A DNA stretch of 64,000 nt from Zygnema cylindricum (taxonomy: Eukaryota > Streptophyta > Zygnematophyceae > Zygnematales > Zygnemataceae). Shown piece after piece: positions 1 to 12,300 of the stretch; position 1 is the first letter of the stretch; each line of letters begins with the position of its first letter. The stretch spans positions 248,001 through 312,000 of the forward strand of contig JBBHKE010001784.1 of NCBI GenBank assembly GCA_037447655.1, read 5' to 3'. The notes under the pieces were generated by a model. The model was given only the letters and a program-made list of their open reading frames with translations, ran no database searches and was not told the origin of the DNA. The position numbers and the translations under genes are program-made.

Positions 1-471
1 ATAGGATACATGATTTTAATTTTTCCTTGACGTTAATTAAGGTACCGTACAAAATAGCGTAAAGGACGAATTACAATAATATATAAATAGTGTGGCGTAC
101 GGTCGATGTCAGACCGTACATAAATGTACCTTTTTAATTGAAAATTTTACAAAAAATGAGTTAAATCAGACGCGCACGCATAGGATGGTGCGCTAAAAAA
201 AAGGGATTGTTATGACACCTAAATTTGTCTTACATGTACGGATATTTAAATTTCACGACGGCGTACGATTTTTAATATTTTGTACGGAAAAATATATTAA
301 TGTATATAATTGTACAACGAATATTCCATTTTTGCTGTTCCCAAATTAGCATAAACGCCGAAATTAGAATACACCTTTTTAAAAAAAAATAAAAAATTAT
401 TAATTAGCGTCAATGACGGTGTATTTACTTCCACACTATTTAAAATTTGACACTAATAACGATGCGCGGTG
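1..471. mobile_element. TA-flanked MITE, partial (left end outside window)
   Basis: Diverged copy of the element at 22925-23463: the first 130 bases match 22988-23121 closely, including the stretch around GTACGGTCGATGTCAGACCG. The right end reads ACTAATAACGATGCGCGGTG followed by TA. The left end lies before the window. No coding capacity is visible. Confidence 0.75.
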
Positions 472-478
472 TACTGTA

Positions 479-672
479 CACCGAAAATCGCTATTAGAGT
501 ATATAACGCCAATTCAGTGCCCTTTTTTCAAAAAAAAACCTGAAATACAATTAATAACGCTATTTAAGTACGTGGACCATAATCTGCCACGTCTCAGGTA
601 CTAAATTAGAATCAATAACGTAATTGTTTTTTGACGCTATTTAATCCTTGACTCTAATAGCGATTGGCGGTG
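479..672. mobile_element. TA-flanked MITE, 194 bp
   Basis: The left end CACCGAAAATCGCTATTAGA and the right end CTAATAGCGATTGGCGGTG are inverted copies, and each is bordered outside by TA. The flank TACTGTA is present on both sides, so a longer duplication is possible. The interior contains GTGGACCATAATCTGCCACG, also found inverted in the copy at 42446-42644. Confidence 0.75.
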
Positions 673-1178
673 TACTGTACCTGCGCGTAGCCATTTTATT
701 TATATGTGGCTGCCGCAGTTTGGTTACAGTAAAACTGCGCCGGCCGTGTGATTTTTTTTTTTTTTTATGACGGTCGACGTTTGCAAGCGCGACACTTTTT
801 TAACCGCCGGTACAATATTCCGCCAGTCAAAGTTGTTCGACGGATTGACCGTCAGATCTGAAATTAAAGGTACGTAGCCTGTACGAAATTGTACTTCAAA
901 TGTACAATTTCTGACAACTACCTGCGCGCAGCAAAAATCGTCTCTGCGATTAGCAATTCTCTTATTTGAATGCATGTTATTTTTTACCGCTCATTTGACG
1001 GAAAGCGTACAAACTGCGGTACATGTTCAATTCAAATTTGTTAACATGTACGGATTTGTACGAGAAAAAAATCATTATCGTTTTCTACGATTTTTTCAAA
1101 TCGACCTCTCCAGTTTCTACGTATTGTACGCGCGTTCGAATCGTGCGTAAAATGCGTTTTGAACAACTATGCTTAGTA
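673..1178. other. AT-rich spacer between MITEs
   Basis: No gene recognised. It contains GTAC-bearing motifs similar to those inside the neighbouring elements and may be a further decayed copy, but I cannot define ends. Confidence 0.3.
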
Positions 1179-1390
1179 CACTGCCAATCGCTATTAGCGT
1201 TGTGTACGCTAATTCCGTCCCGCTTTTTTTTTTTTATTCTCAAATAGATTTATCCACACTATTTAAAAAAACCTAATTCCTAATTAGAATAGATGATTTC
1301 TTCGAAAATTTTCAAATTCCCAATTAGCGTAAACCACGCTAATTATGCGTATACGCTAAAAAAATTACACGCTAATAGCGATTGGCGGTG
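1179..1390. mobile_element. TA-flanked MITE, 212 bp
   Basis: The left end CACTGCCAATCGCTATTAGC pairs with the right end GCTAATAGCGATTGGCGGTG, with TA outside both. The right-hand TA (1391-1392) is also the left-hand TA of the next element, so the two lie back to back. Confidence 0.7.
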
Positions 1391-1392
1391 TA

Positions 1393-1881
1393 CACCGTGA
1401 ATCGCTATTAGCGTACATGACGCTAATTGGGGTACCCCTTTTTTTGGGGCAAATTCTCAAATAGAATAAAGTACGCTAAATGTTTTTGCACGTTATTTGA
1501 GGTACCCCGCTCAATACGGTTCATAAATGTAATTTAGTGCCCTTTTAAATAGTGTGGTGTACGGACTGCCAGATCTGTACTATTCCGTACCTTTTTAAAT
1601 TTAAAAGTTCAGAAAATATAATAATATATAATTGCGTAAATATTTTCCGGCATACGCAGATGTCAAAAAAACGCGACGGCGTACGATTTGAACAATTTCG
1701 TACATCTACATGTTTTAGTGTGGACATATTATGTGCCGAAAATTTTTACAAAGCAGTTTACAAATTAGAGTACATGATAAATTAGTATCATGGTGTACCC
1801 GAAAAAACACAATTTACCGTAAAGTACGCTAATTGTTTCATTACGCTATATTTTTTATTACGCTAATAGCGATTCACGGTG
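1393..1881. mobile_element. TA-flanked MITE, 489 bp
   Basis: The left end CACCGTGAATCGCTATTAGC and the right end GCTAATAGCGATTCACGGTG are perfect inverses over 20 bases, each bordered by TA. Internally it is AT-rich with several GTAC motifs and resembles the 539-bp element at 22925 in length and composition. No transposase is visible. Confidence 0.75.
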
Positions 1882-2485
1882 TAGCTTACGATAAGGATAA
1901 ACGTATTATAAACGTATTATAAACGTATAATAGGGATTATCCGTACGATACGCGTATGAGAAGCGTACGATCCGAAGCAGTGAGGAAAAAGCCGTTCCGC
2001 ACGATTTCGAATCTTGTTTTAGTGCGATTTTTATTTTACGAATTACTAATCGAACGATTGCAGCTACAGTACTTTGTTTCTTACGTGGGAAGGCGCCCTT
2101 GGGGAACCCAAACCTTTTGGAGAATTGTATAAATATCTTTTGTACGGTCAAGACATGATTCGTACTAAAATGTACTTTCAGCCAATATGAAGCTCCGGAC
2201 GTCTCGGAAGCTGCCACGTGTCAATGGGAACAAGAAAAGATATTTCCACTCAATCCTCTTTTTTGAAATAAAAATCTTTCTCTCCTTTTTCAACTTTCAC
2301 TTTACCTTTTTAAAAAAAAAAAAAAAACGTTTTTTCGCAAATTCAAACCTTCGTATCCTCGTTTTCTTTTTAACATTTTTTTTAAAAAGGTTTTTGTTCC
2401 CAGTTTTTTTTTTTTGACGTTTTTTCCATTTCCTTTTTTTTTTTCACATTCATTTTTCACATTTTTCATCCCTTTCTATCCATCT
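1882..2485. other. Intergenic, T-rich toward the right
   Basis: Short open frames here have no recognisable similarity. From about 2270 the plus strand becomes a run of T and TTTC tracts. It would be the 5' flank of the possible gene starting at 2486. Confidence 0.3.
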
Positions 2486-4985
2486 ATGGCTTCCGTACGA
2501 CCTCTTCCGTACAACGCTGCCACGTGGCACAATAAGAATCCTCTCAGGACATCTAGTTTCCTTCCTCGCCCCCTTCCTCTCCCTCCTTGCCACGTGGCAT
2601 CCCGTGGATCGCGCCACGTGGCAGCGCGGGGCTCCCTGCGAGACTACGAGGCGGGTCTGGAGGGGCCGCGGGAAATTGTACGGCCAGGATTCGTCCGCGA
2701 TCCGTACAGCCAGCCCGCACGTGCGACTGAGGTGAACAGCGATTTTGTCTTATTCAAAGAAGCGCCGAAGAGGCGGCGCAGGAAGGGGCGCCGCGTGACA
2801 CCTGTCACGGCAGTGCAGGTAAGATTTTTTTTTTTTTTTTTTTGAATGTATATTATTATTATTATTATTATTATTTTTTGAATTTTCATTTACTTATTTT
2901 ATATTTATTTTGCTGTTTTTTTTTTCTTTTATCTTTTTTTCTTCTGTTCTCCGCCCACCAGAATTGGCGTGGCAAAAAAATAATAAAAAGGGGTATATCC
3001 CCAATTGGGGGTTTCTGTTTTATGGGGGTTTTTTGGGGGGGGGGCGGGGAGGGGAGGAGGGAGAGGGTTCCAGGCGGCTGTGGGGGCCGGAATTTCCGGA
3101 GTCTGTTCTGTCTTTCTCCTAAGAAGTGTACTTGATTTTTTGTCGTTTCTGAGGGAGAATCCACTTGTACGGAATGCTCCTCTGGGGTTGACTTCAGAGG
3201 TCAACGACCTCCTCCTCAGTTTGGTGAGGGGGGCTCTTAACCCTAAATTATTTTTAAATTGGGGGGTTCAAAGGGGTACATTACCTTTTTTGGAGATTTT
3301 GGGGCCCAGTTTCAGGTTTTTAGAGAGGGGTGGTGTGGCGTGGAATTTTGTTGGAGTCCACACTATTTTTGGTAACCCTATGATTGTTTGGGTTTTTTCT
3401 TTTTCTTAGATTATTCAAACTTTGTACTTTTGTCACAAATTTTTCTTTAGACTAAAAATTTCAATCGTGGAAAGTACTCGTAACACATTAGTTTTTAAAT
3501 GTCTGTACATTATTAGCGGGATAATTTGTATGTTTATATGTTCTCTGTTTAATAGTGTGTATTAAAAACTATTTTATCGTGTGGCCTAGGGCCTACAATT
3601 GTTTGCAAACTATAAATAGTATATAGTATTAAAAGTAACCGAACCTAGTTTTATTTATGAATGAATTTTTTCACCTAATATTATGTGGTCATTTATCACG
3701 TTTGGGTACACCTTGTATGGCTATTTTAAGTTTTGGTTTTTTGCCTCTCGAACTCATTTTTTCTCTTTTTATGTCGTTGCCCGATTTTTCATTGCTTTAG
3801 TTTTCTTGAGTTAAAAGTAGGTTTCTTGTCGATTTTAAGTTTGAAAATCTTGGAACTTGAAAAAGAGTTAAATTTCTTATCAAACTTGACGTATTATATT
3901 GTTTAGTGATATGGTTTATTAAATCCTTGAGATTTGGATTAGGGGACGTGACTATTTCTACACCTTTTTCATTGTAGTGAGTCGGTCTTTTTTATCGTAT
4001 AACTTATTTGAGGTTTATAAATAATTAGGCATCATAAATGTGCCCTCTTCGAACTTACAAGGTAGTTTCCCATCATAGAGCTCACTAATGACCGCTCGAT
4101 TCTTCCAATCTTTACTAAATCTAAGAAGACATCGTTTTCACAACGACGCAAGTTATAAAAATATAACATGGTTTGAGATCACGTTGTTCGGTTTGGCGTG
4201 ATGTGACGGTGCGATGTTATTTCACCTCACGTGACATCGTATACTCTGCATGTGTCTTTGATGGGACGTGACGAGACAGGGAAGGGGGTGAGGTGACTGA
4301 GACTTTTGTCATCTAAGTATAAAAGTGACTCAATGGCACTGGTTGTGACGTGACGTGACATGACATCTTTCATCTGGTCAACTTTGGAATGTTCCTTCTC
4401 ATCGTTTAACGAAATTTACCACCATCAAAGTTTTTTTGTTTTTGATTGTGTTTGTTGTCTTTCCCTTTTATGTCGACTTATCCTTTTTCTTTTTTTTTGG
4501 TCAGGTGGGGGGATTTGGAGGACTTGCCGTTGCCATGTTTGGATTCACAGGATTGGGCCTCGCACTTCTTGCGGTAAAAAATGGGAATTTACAAAATAAT
4601 GTGAATTCTTAAGGCTTATTCTCGACTTTATGCACCTCATTATAAAATTGGGGTTTTCCCGAGATCGAAACAAGTGACTCCGTTTGTCTTATGCCAACAT
4701 TGTTGGCGCCGACCACATTTATCTCCAGGATTTATAAAGGGGTTTACTTGGATTTATTGGGGAAATATGTGAATAAGTGCGGATCAGACAAAACAGGCGA
4801 TCTTCAATATTTAGGTAATGGAATAGTGTGGATTTGCACAATATTTCATGTTTGCTTTGGAGTGGTCATATGGCAAATAGGATAAACGCAGCAAATATCC
4901 ACTCTGGTTATGGTGGGAAAGTGTGTTGTCCTTTTAGGTGGAAAGGGAAGTCAGGGAGAGGAGGTTGGGAATTTTACATGTGTAA
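2486..4985 (+). CDS. Possible small plastid-type membrane protein gene (weak model)
   Basis: Candidate exons are 2486-2818, 4505-4573 and 4938-4985, all phase 0, with donors CAG/GTAAGA and GCG/GTAAAA and acceptors GGTCAG/GTG and TTTTAG/GTG. Exon 1 (111 codons) starts MASVRPLPYNAATW, which is Ser/Arg-rich and transit-peptide-like, and ends in the basic stretch KRRRRKGRR. Exon 2 gives a glycine-rich hydrophobic helix, GGFGGLAVAMFGFTGLGLA. Exon 3 ends VEREVRERRLGILHV and TAA. I do not recognise the family. Support: GC-rich exon 1 against AT-rich flanks and phase agreement. Against: short exons, a 1.7-kb intron and three G-boxes inside exon 1, which could make it a promoter instead. Exon 3 is the least certain. 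Confidence 0.35.
2519..2622. promoter_or_regulatory. Three palindromic G-boxes
   Basis: GCCACGTGGC occurs at 2519-2528, 2589-2598 and 2613-2622. This is the bZIP/bHLH G-box core CACGTG in its strongest plant context. The cluster sits inside the proposed exon 1 (reading TWHN, CHVAS and RHVAA), so one of the two interpretations may be wrong. Confidence 0.5.
2844..2872. repeat. Short (TTA)n microsatellite
   Basis: About nine TTA/ATT units just after the proposed exon 1 donor, flanked by T runs. Confidence 0.8.
2960..4500. other. No gene recognised (intron of the weak model, or intergenic)
   Basis: AT-rich with one G-rich patch (3030-3095). Near 4195-4350 there is a cluster of GTGACG/CGTGAC motifs, including overlapping TGACGTGACGTGACATGACA. 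No coding or RNA gene seen. Confidence 0.3.
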
Positions 4986-5444
4986 GTAGTTGATCGTATG
5001 GTTATAGTACATATAGGAAGTATTATGTCAAAAAAGTAACTTAAATGATATATAGAAGACCACAATTTGTCATTGTAAATAATATGGTGTGCCGAAGGAT
5101 ATGATACAGTTGTGCCTCTGGACAGAAGGATACATACATATAACCAAGGGGAAAAAGGGATAAGATAGTGATGATGAGGTTGATAGTGATGATGAGGTTT
5201 ACTCTCAATTATAGACATCCTTAGACACGTTTTTTAAAGAAAGTGACTGTTGTAATTTAATGCTCAAATGTCAAATTTTCTGGAGTTTCTCTGTGCACTT
5301 TTGGAAGATTTATGATTGACGTTTATGATGCTGGATGAGAGATTGTCAGGATCACTTTAATGGGTCTTTTTATCCATAAGAATTCCAAAACACATGGAAC
5401 ATGAATTTATTTGAAAAAGAGAGCCCAACTGTAAAGGAGGAAGG

Positions 5445-5832
5445 AAGTGTTGGGTATCGAGGACCTTTTGCTGATATTCGATATATATCGAATTTCATGT
5501 ACCCATCGTTATATCGCTTCGATATGTCGAAAACCAAATTATCGCGATATATCGTATCGCCGATATACCGAGGCATTAATTTTTATTTTCATTTTTCCCC
5601 AATTTTTTTTTCAACCCCCCCCCCCCCCCCCCCACACCCAACTGAGGGCGCACCGGGGGGAAACCGTACGATTTTCCGTACTAGGACTGTACGGACACCC
5701 AGTTTTTGCGATATATATCGCGATAATTTATGTTGGTCCCGGTATGATATATCGAGGAATCTGCTCGATCGATATTCGATATATCGAATATCAAAATTAT
5801 TGCGATATGAATTTACCCGATACCCAACACTA
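5445..5832. mobile_element. hAT-type MITE, 388 bp, 8-bp target duplication
   Basis: GAGGAAGG at 5437-5444 is repeated exactly at 5833-5840. The element starts AAGTGTTGGGTATCG and ends CGATACCCAACACTA (inverted, first base differing). An 8-bp duplication with TAGTGTTG-like ends fits hAT. The interior is rich in ATATCG/CGATAT palindromes and holds a run of about 18 C (from 5616). No transposase. Same family as 21743-22636. Confidence 0.85.
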
Positions 5833-5840
5833 GAGGAAGG

Positions 5841-6382
5841 TACAAAAGCACCAATTGAGGCAGAACACTTTCAGCAATATTATACTCAGTCCAAATTTTC
5901 AACCAAAATGGGAGAAGCTCACAACGAATACAACGTGACAACAGACTCATGCCATTAGTCACCAATTGATGGTAATGAACATAATTTTAACATTAATTTT
6001 TAAGAGGAGGAAAAAAGAAGGATGTAGTCACACATCCATTCATTCGTTTATTTATCATCTCACGCTCGATTCTACTAACCAGAATTTAAACAATAGAAGT
6101 GCATTCATATAATGGCAAGGTCTGCCATTTTATTTTCAAACTTATGAATGCAGTACATGATCAAACAGAAGGAATTGTTAAAATGAACACCAGTCTTCAT
6201 ACTCTCAAAATCATTTCATCCTACATTTTGGCTCAAAATTGTTCAACATTCTATGGCATTCCACCAACTTCTGGAATCTTTTGAAGCAAATATATACCCA
6301 AGCAAAGATAACTGCAGCATGAGAAATCGTTTACTACACCATTAGAAATAATTTACTAAGTCATTTGAAAGCGTTTACGACA
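5841..6382. other. 3' flank of the GT37 gene
   Basis: No independent gene recognised. On the minus strand this is the presumed 3' UTR and downstream region of GT37. Confidence 0.35.
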
Positions 6383-9300
6383 TCACGAGGAACTGTTTAC
6401 TACACCATGAGAAACGACCGTAATGCCCCTGTTCCTATCTGAGCATCTCTGCAAATGAGGGTATTCTGGGAGTGGGTCAAAATCCGCAAACCAACCCTGA
6501 CGCAAGTCAAGAACCGTCCTGCAAAACAAAAAGGATGGCGTAAATTAAAATTCAACAACACATTTTTACAGAAGACTGTCCTAAAATCCATTTTTAATAG
6601 CGCTATATCAGTGCCCCTAAATTCTAGCCCTTGAGCCTAAATAAGGATTGATAAAAGTTATTTTTTTAATTAACACTAATTCTTTAAACAGTTTAAAACC
6701 AGGCACGTCATTTGGAACTGAATTAGAATGAATGACACTAGTACAAACCCCACGCTAATAATTCTTTTACTCTAATAATAATTCACCGTGTACATGCTGA
6801 AGGGATAATTACTTGTCAAATTTCTCAAGCCGTTAACTTCACATGCCATCAAACCAATAAGAAAGATATAACACGTTGTTGCAACACGAATCATAATCGT
6901 CATTACAAATATAGTATATAGAAGAAGTATATATATAAAAAAAATGGCCTATTCTCTACCAATAATATCAAACATTAATGATGCATGACCACAGTGGTTC
7001 TCTGACAATGATCCACGACTGCTTCAACCTCTACAATTCGAAGTTCTAACCGTACAAGGGTACAAATCTCGAAAAGAAATGGTAAATCTTGGTAAACACT
7101 TACAGGCATTGCAATTTTAGAGGGGGTGTATGGTAACATGGTTCGAGGCCTTCCTGCTTAAAACAAGACTGCCTGAATACAAACAGAAACCACCGATTCC
7201 CACGAGTGATAGCCAGAGTGAGCAGCCATTAGAAATAGTAACACAATGTTCAATAACAACATGACAGTAACAAGGAATACAAAACATGTGAATCACCGTT
7301 TATCAAGCATTTTCTGGACTTCACACAGCCTTTTCTGTGATAAATTATTTTCAACCAACGTTTTCATTCTGGCAAACTGGTAAAGGGAGGAAAAAAAAGA
7401 GGCAGGTGTTACAGTGACAACAGGCACTTCACCGGATGCATATTCAACTCGTCACATTCGTCTCTTGGACATATAAACTGCAGTATCTAGGAGAATCTTT
7501 GGAAGAATCCATGCTATTCATCATAGTCACTTTTACTTCGTTCTTAGGTCTTATCGACCGTCCGAAGAAGATGAGCATATTCTTCCACAGGAAGCCAATT
7601 AGCACTGTCGTGAAATCTCTGGATGTTAACCGAGATTTTTACCTTTTTTGATAATTTTTTGTAAAATATTGTGCCAAAAATACAGTGACATCATATCCAT
7701 TTTTCCTTGTCTGGCAAAACTTATATATACTCCAGCTCCATTTTGACCTAATATCAACCCCTTTCATATTTTTAAGGTACAAAAAAGAGACACAAGCAAG
7801 ATAGAATACTGAAACACCTAACTTTCTTATATCATCTAAAACAAGGAAAAAGTTACTGGAAGAGCTCTGACCTTTTCTCAGTGTAAAAAATGGTTGCATT
7901 AAAGCCCATTATGTTCAAAATATATACCGACTGGCCCCCAAGGCCCCAAGCAACATATCCGAAAGTGGAATTTGCAATTATGAGGAGCTTATTACTGTCC
8001 ACAAATCCCACAATGACAAATCATTCATTATTCACTATAACTTCTTGAAAATGTAAACATATTGTTAATGTTTCCAAACTCCTGATGCTACTTGAGAAAC
8101 CAGACTAAAACATAGTGCAAATTGGAGTCAACGACCGAGAAAACAATCAAAAGTTGACACTGTGTTTGGACGTTTTAGTTGATGCAATCCAAACCAGACA
8201 TAATAGAATAAGCATAGCTCATCCATCATCATCATTCTGGGCCATACTTACCTCCAATGCCTGCTTAACAACTAGTGTGGACCACAGTAACTACAAACAA
8301 CAACCTTCCAGGGTAATTACAAATGACGAAAATACTGGCCATTGGAGTATCTGCAGTTATCCAAATGTACGGACATTGGCGTTACTGGAGATACCGGTGT
8401 TACTCTCAATTTTTTACTGGTAAGTAAGAGTAAAATACTGGTCCCGCCAGTAACAACAGTTATTATCGGGTTATTTTCGTTTTTTTATCGTTATTCCTTC
8501 AGGAGATGCAGAACCGTAGTCCGTACATTACTGGAGTTGCGTGCAGTAAATCCAGTATTTTTGTCATATGTGACTACTCCATTAGTGAACAACAAACGAC
8601 TTAGCGTTTTATGAATACATGTTTCAGCATGGGCCATATTATTTTCCCACCATACCATTAGCCTGTCAAGAGGCTAATTAATGATGGAAGTCGTTGTTCA
8701 CAAGACTACATCTGAATTACACAAGGTACTCATCATACCTGAAGCTCAGCAGCCACATCTCCACATATGCCCGCTGGGCTTGCTCAATACTTTTGTTTTC
8801 ACGAGTGTCTTTGGTCTCCGTCAAGACCACCACATCTGATGAATTCCCCAATGTATAATTGTATACTTGATGAAGATATGTGGCATAAGAGCTGTTTAAA
8901 GATGCTATGAAGACAACTGTTTTGTCGTGTTTGCGTTGTCTGTGGGCAGATTAATGTTAGAAAGGCATCAGAATCTCTAACAGTGAATGCCATACTGCAA
9001 TGGTCTAACAATCGAACAACCATGAACACAAAGGAACAATAATGAACAAAGAAAAAAAACAATAAACAGAAAAGAATAACAATGAACAAACAAAAAAGCT
9101 CAAAGATAGGTTCAATATGGAAAGATGAGGTTAATTCAACACCACAGGAGCAGAGGCAATTAGATGCTGGGTGCAAAGACAAGCAGACACAGTAAAAACA
9201 GAGATATATTCAACAAAGTATACACATTCGTAAAGGCAAAGCCCCCTTATCAGACGATTAAATACGTATGAGCGAAAAAATAACAGACCACGTGGAATCA

Positions 9301-12300
9301 AACGCGCAACAGAGGACTGACAGATAGATGGAAAAGGAAAACTGATAAAATATTCCCGAATGAGCAGGGTTAAAAAAACAAAAAAAGTATTCGAACAAAC
9401 TGAGTCACCCAAATGAGCGGTTCCATTAAAGAGGAAAAATGAGAAACGACCTCCACATGCTCAGAGATTTATGAATGACCACCACAACATGAGAAAACAT
9501 TCTATATAATTCAAGAAGTTTACTTGAGACGAGATCGTCAATTAGCTCAAGAAGAGGACTCAAATACGCGGATGTATTTGAACGGGAAGGAAGAAAAAGG
9601 AGGCAATAAGATAGGGAAGCGCACGGATTACTAAATACTTTGAAATACGTTAAAAAAACACCAAAAACTGACAGACTTCAAAGAAGGTTTGTGAATCCAC
9701 ACAAACACAATAATAGCATTAATTTTGAAACAATAATTTGATTTTGCATGAGTGAGTTCTTCTCAAGTTAAATTACTGCAGTAACAAACACAGAAGAGAT
9801 AAAATACATAGAAGAAATAACTGTCACAGACATCAAATGGCACAGATAAAGGAAATAGCTATCAACACACACCCACAAAACAAGAAAAGAAAAGAAAAAA
9901 GCTAAAACCAAAGCTAACTTTACAAAGGGTTGGATAAAGCTGACCCTGGAATCCTGTGCTTCCTTTGAAAGGGATCCGGAAGGATTTTGGAAATGTTGAC
10001 GGCACAGTCAAGCACGACAGGAGGAACTCCAGTGTCGTCTTCCAATCTTGTACGGATCTAAAATGCAAAATGTTAAATGTATAACAACACATATTGTTAA
10101 TGCTGGGAGAGGACATTTGAATTTTACAGACGTAAACATACTGATAATTTGAACCTGCCAAAACAATAAAAATAAGAATAGTTTTCAAATCGTGACAAAA
10201 ACCATGATGCTTCTTCGGAACCCAAGTGTGAGATTAAATTTTTTGCAAACTATTTGTGTGAGAATGTTGCTCACCTGCATTCCAACGTGGCTGCCATGGC
10301 CGATATAATCATTGTAATATATGCGAGTGATTTGGTCCCAAACATGATTGTTGGGGTTCAAAATATGGTGTGCCACATGATAAAAAACTCTCCTGTGACA
10401 TGCCAAGGCGCCTTCACAAATTAGCCATTTATTCCACTAACTCCTTTTCTATATCCTGCCAGTTTGCATTTTGGATGAAGAGTAAACATGTGAAGTCGTT
10501 CCCTCCATTTATACATCACAAGTAACTCCGGAATATGAAAAAATAGCCCATTAACTTGACAATTTGAGCAGAACCACACTGGAACAGTCATGAACGACTA
10601 ACATGTGAAATTCTCTTTGCTACTTTTGAAGTAATGATGTACCCATTTACATTACGGGTCTGGTTCAATACAAGATTTTCAGAATTCAACCATTGTCGCT
10701 AAATCTATAGATTCGTCCTTAACCCAAACATCACAACAATAGTTTTCATCAATTGTATACACCATACTCCACAACAAAAACTAGAACTACTCTCCCACTC
10801 GAAGAAACAATTAGAAGCAACCAAGCATTACATATGGAACACAAACATTGAAGGGCACAAAATCACTTGTACATCACACAGAAAAGTCAAATTGCTTTTC
10901 CTCAACTATGAAACGGCTGAGAAAGATAAGACAGCAACCAGAGGACACTGTTTTTTCCAAAGCCTAAAGAAACGTTTCCTTTGTCTGCTTAACCAGATGC
11001 CCTTTTCCATCGAAAATGAAGTTAAGGCAGTTAGCAAATATTTATCCATAACAACTCACATGCAGGAAACAAGAATACTAGCAACTCTAGTCCAAACAGC
11101 AACTATTTTAAGCCATTTACCTGTCAGGAAATAAAAGCTGAAGCTTTTCAGCCATAGAGGGGATAAACCATAGCCCAGTTGCAAAGTACTGGTTACTAAA
11201 AATTGTGACCGTCCTTACGTGAGCCTGCAGTAAGGCTTGTGCTTCATCGCAGAAAAATAAATGTCCCTCGGATTTATAACGGTGACTAATTTCAATTCTT
11301 GCTACTTGGTTTGCTGAATGTGCTGAGGCATCCAAGTTCATAACATCCTTCAATCTGCAAAAAATCCAGGACATACATTCCATTAGTACAGAAGACTACA
11401 TGCATTGGAAGGCATATTTCCAGTTTTCCTGTCTCATGCAAACAGGAAATGCAGTACGGTTTTGAATTCAATCAATGCTATCAAAAACACTTTCATTCAC
11501 TCTAAAAAATCTATGCACGTGCAATTTCACTGAAACAAGGACCAACTTGATTTCCTCTATTCGGCTTGCAACCCATATCTCGTTGGTCAATGTCACATAA
11601 GGAGGCACAGAAGTGGAAATACAAATCTCTTCATAAAGGTGGAAACATAAATGCCTTTGTATTAAGGAGGAAATTTTCCTTCACTTATTAATTTAAGCAT
11701 CTTCTTGATACCAACAAAGACAACCCAGGAAGGACACGAACATAAAAACAAATGTTGGCATGAGAATTTTTCTTCGCTTATGAACTAAAGCATCAAGTTG
11801 TTACTGGGAAAGGTAGCTGAAGTACATTGGCGAAAACACAGATGTTTCTTAAAAGGAGGCTGAAGAATCTTAACTTACAAAAATTGAAGGTCACTTAACA
11901 TCACTTACAAATTTGAACATCACTAATGGTTTTGAACTAACTGATGAATTTGACCATCACTTATGATTTTGAACATCACTTATAGCTTTGAACTTCACTA
12001 ATGAATTTGAACATCACTTATAAATTTGGACATCATTAATCAATTTGAACATCACTTATGGGTTTAAACATCGATAAATGTTGAACAGAATTTGAACATA
12101 AAAATGTTCTCAGCGAAGGCAAACAAGGATATACTTAAGGAGTGGTGCATAGGGAATGCCTTCGGGGTCAGCGTGCCAATCAGGAGCCCACCATGAAGCC
12201 GCAGGAGCTGGTAAGTCACAGAGAAGGGCCTACAAACAAAACCGAAATAAATGGAGCAACAAAAAAAGGAAGAAAAATAAAGGGAATATAAATGGAACAG

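Noticed and set aside
7280-7400. Possible coiled-coil exon on the minus strand (KTLVENNLSQKRL)
   Set aside because: No GT37 counterpart, and exons 11 and 12 already join in phase without it.
8252-8290. Candidate GT37 exon reading LLWSTLVVKQALE
   Set aside because: It has splice-like borders and a WST match, but its phase does not fit exon 10. The exon at 7994-7872 fits both in phase and in the whole STFGYVA motif. The stretch lies just outside the intronic inverted repeat and is a coincidence.
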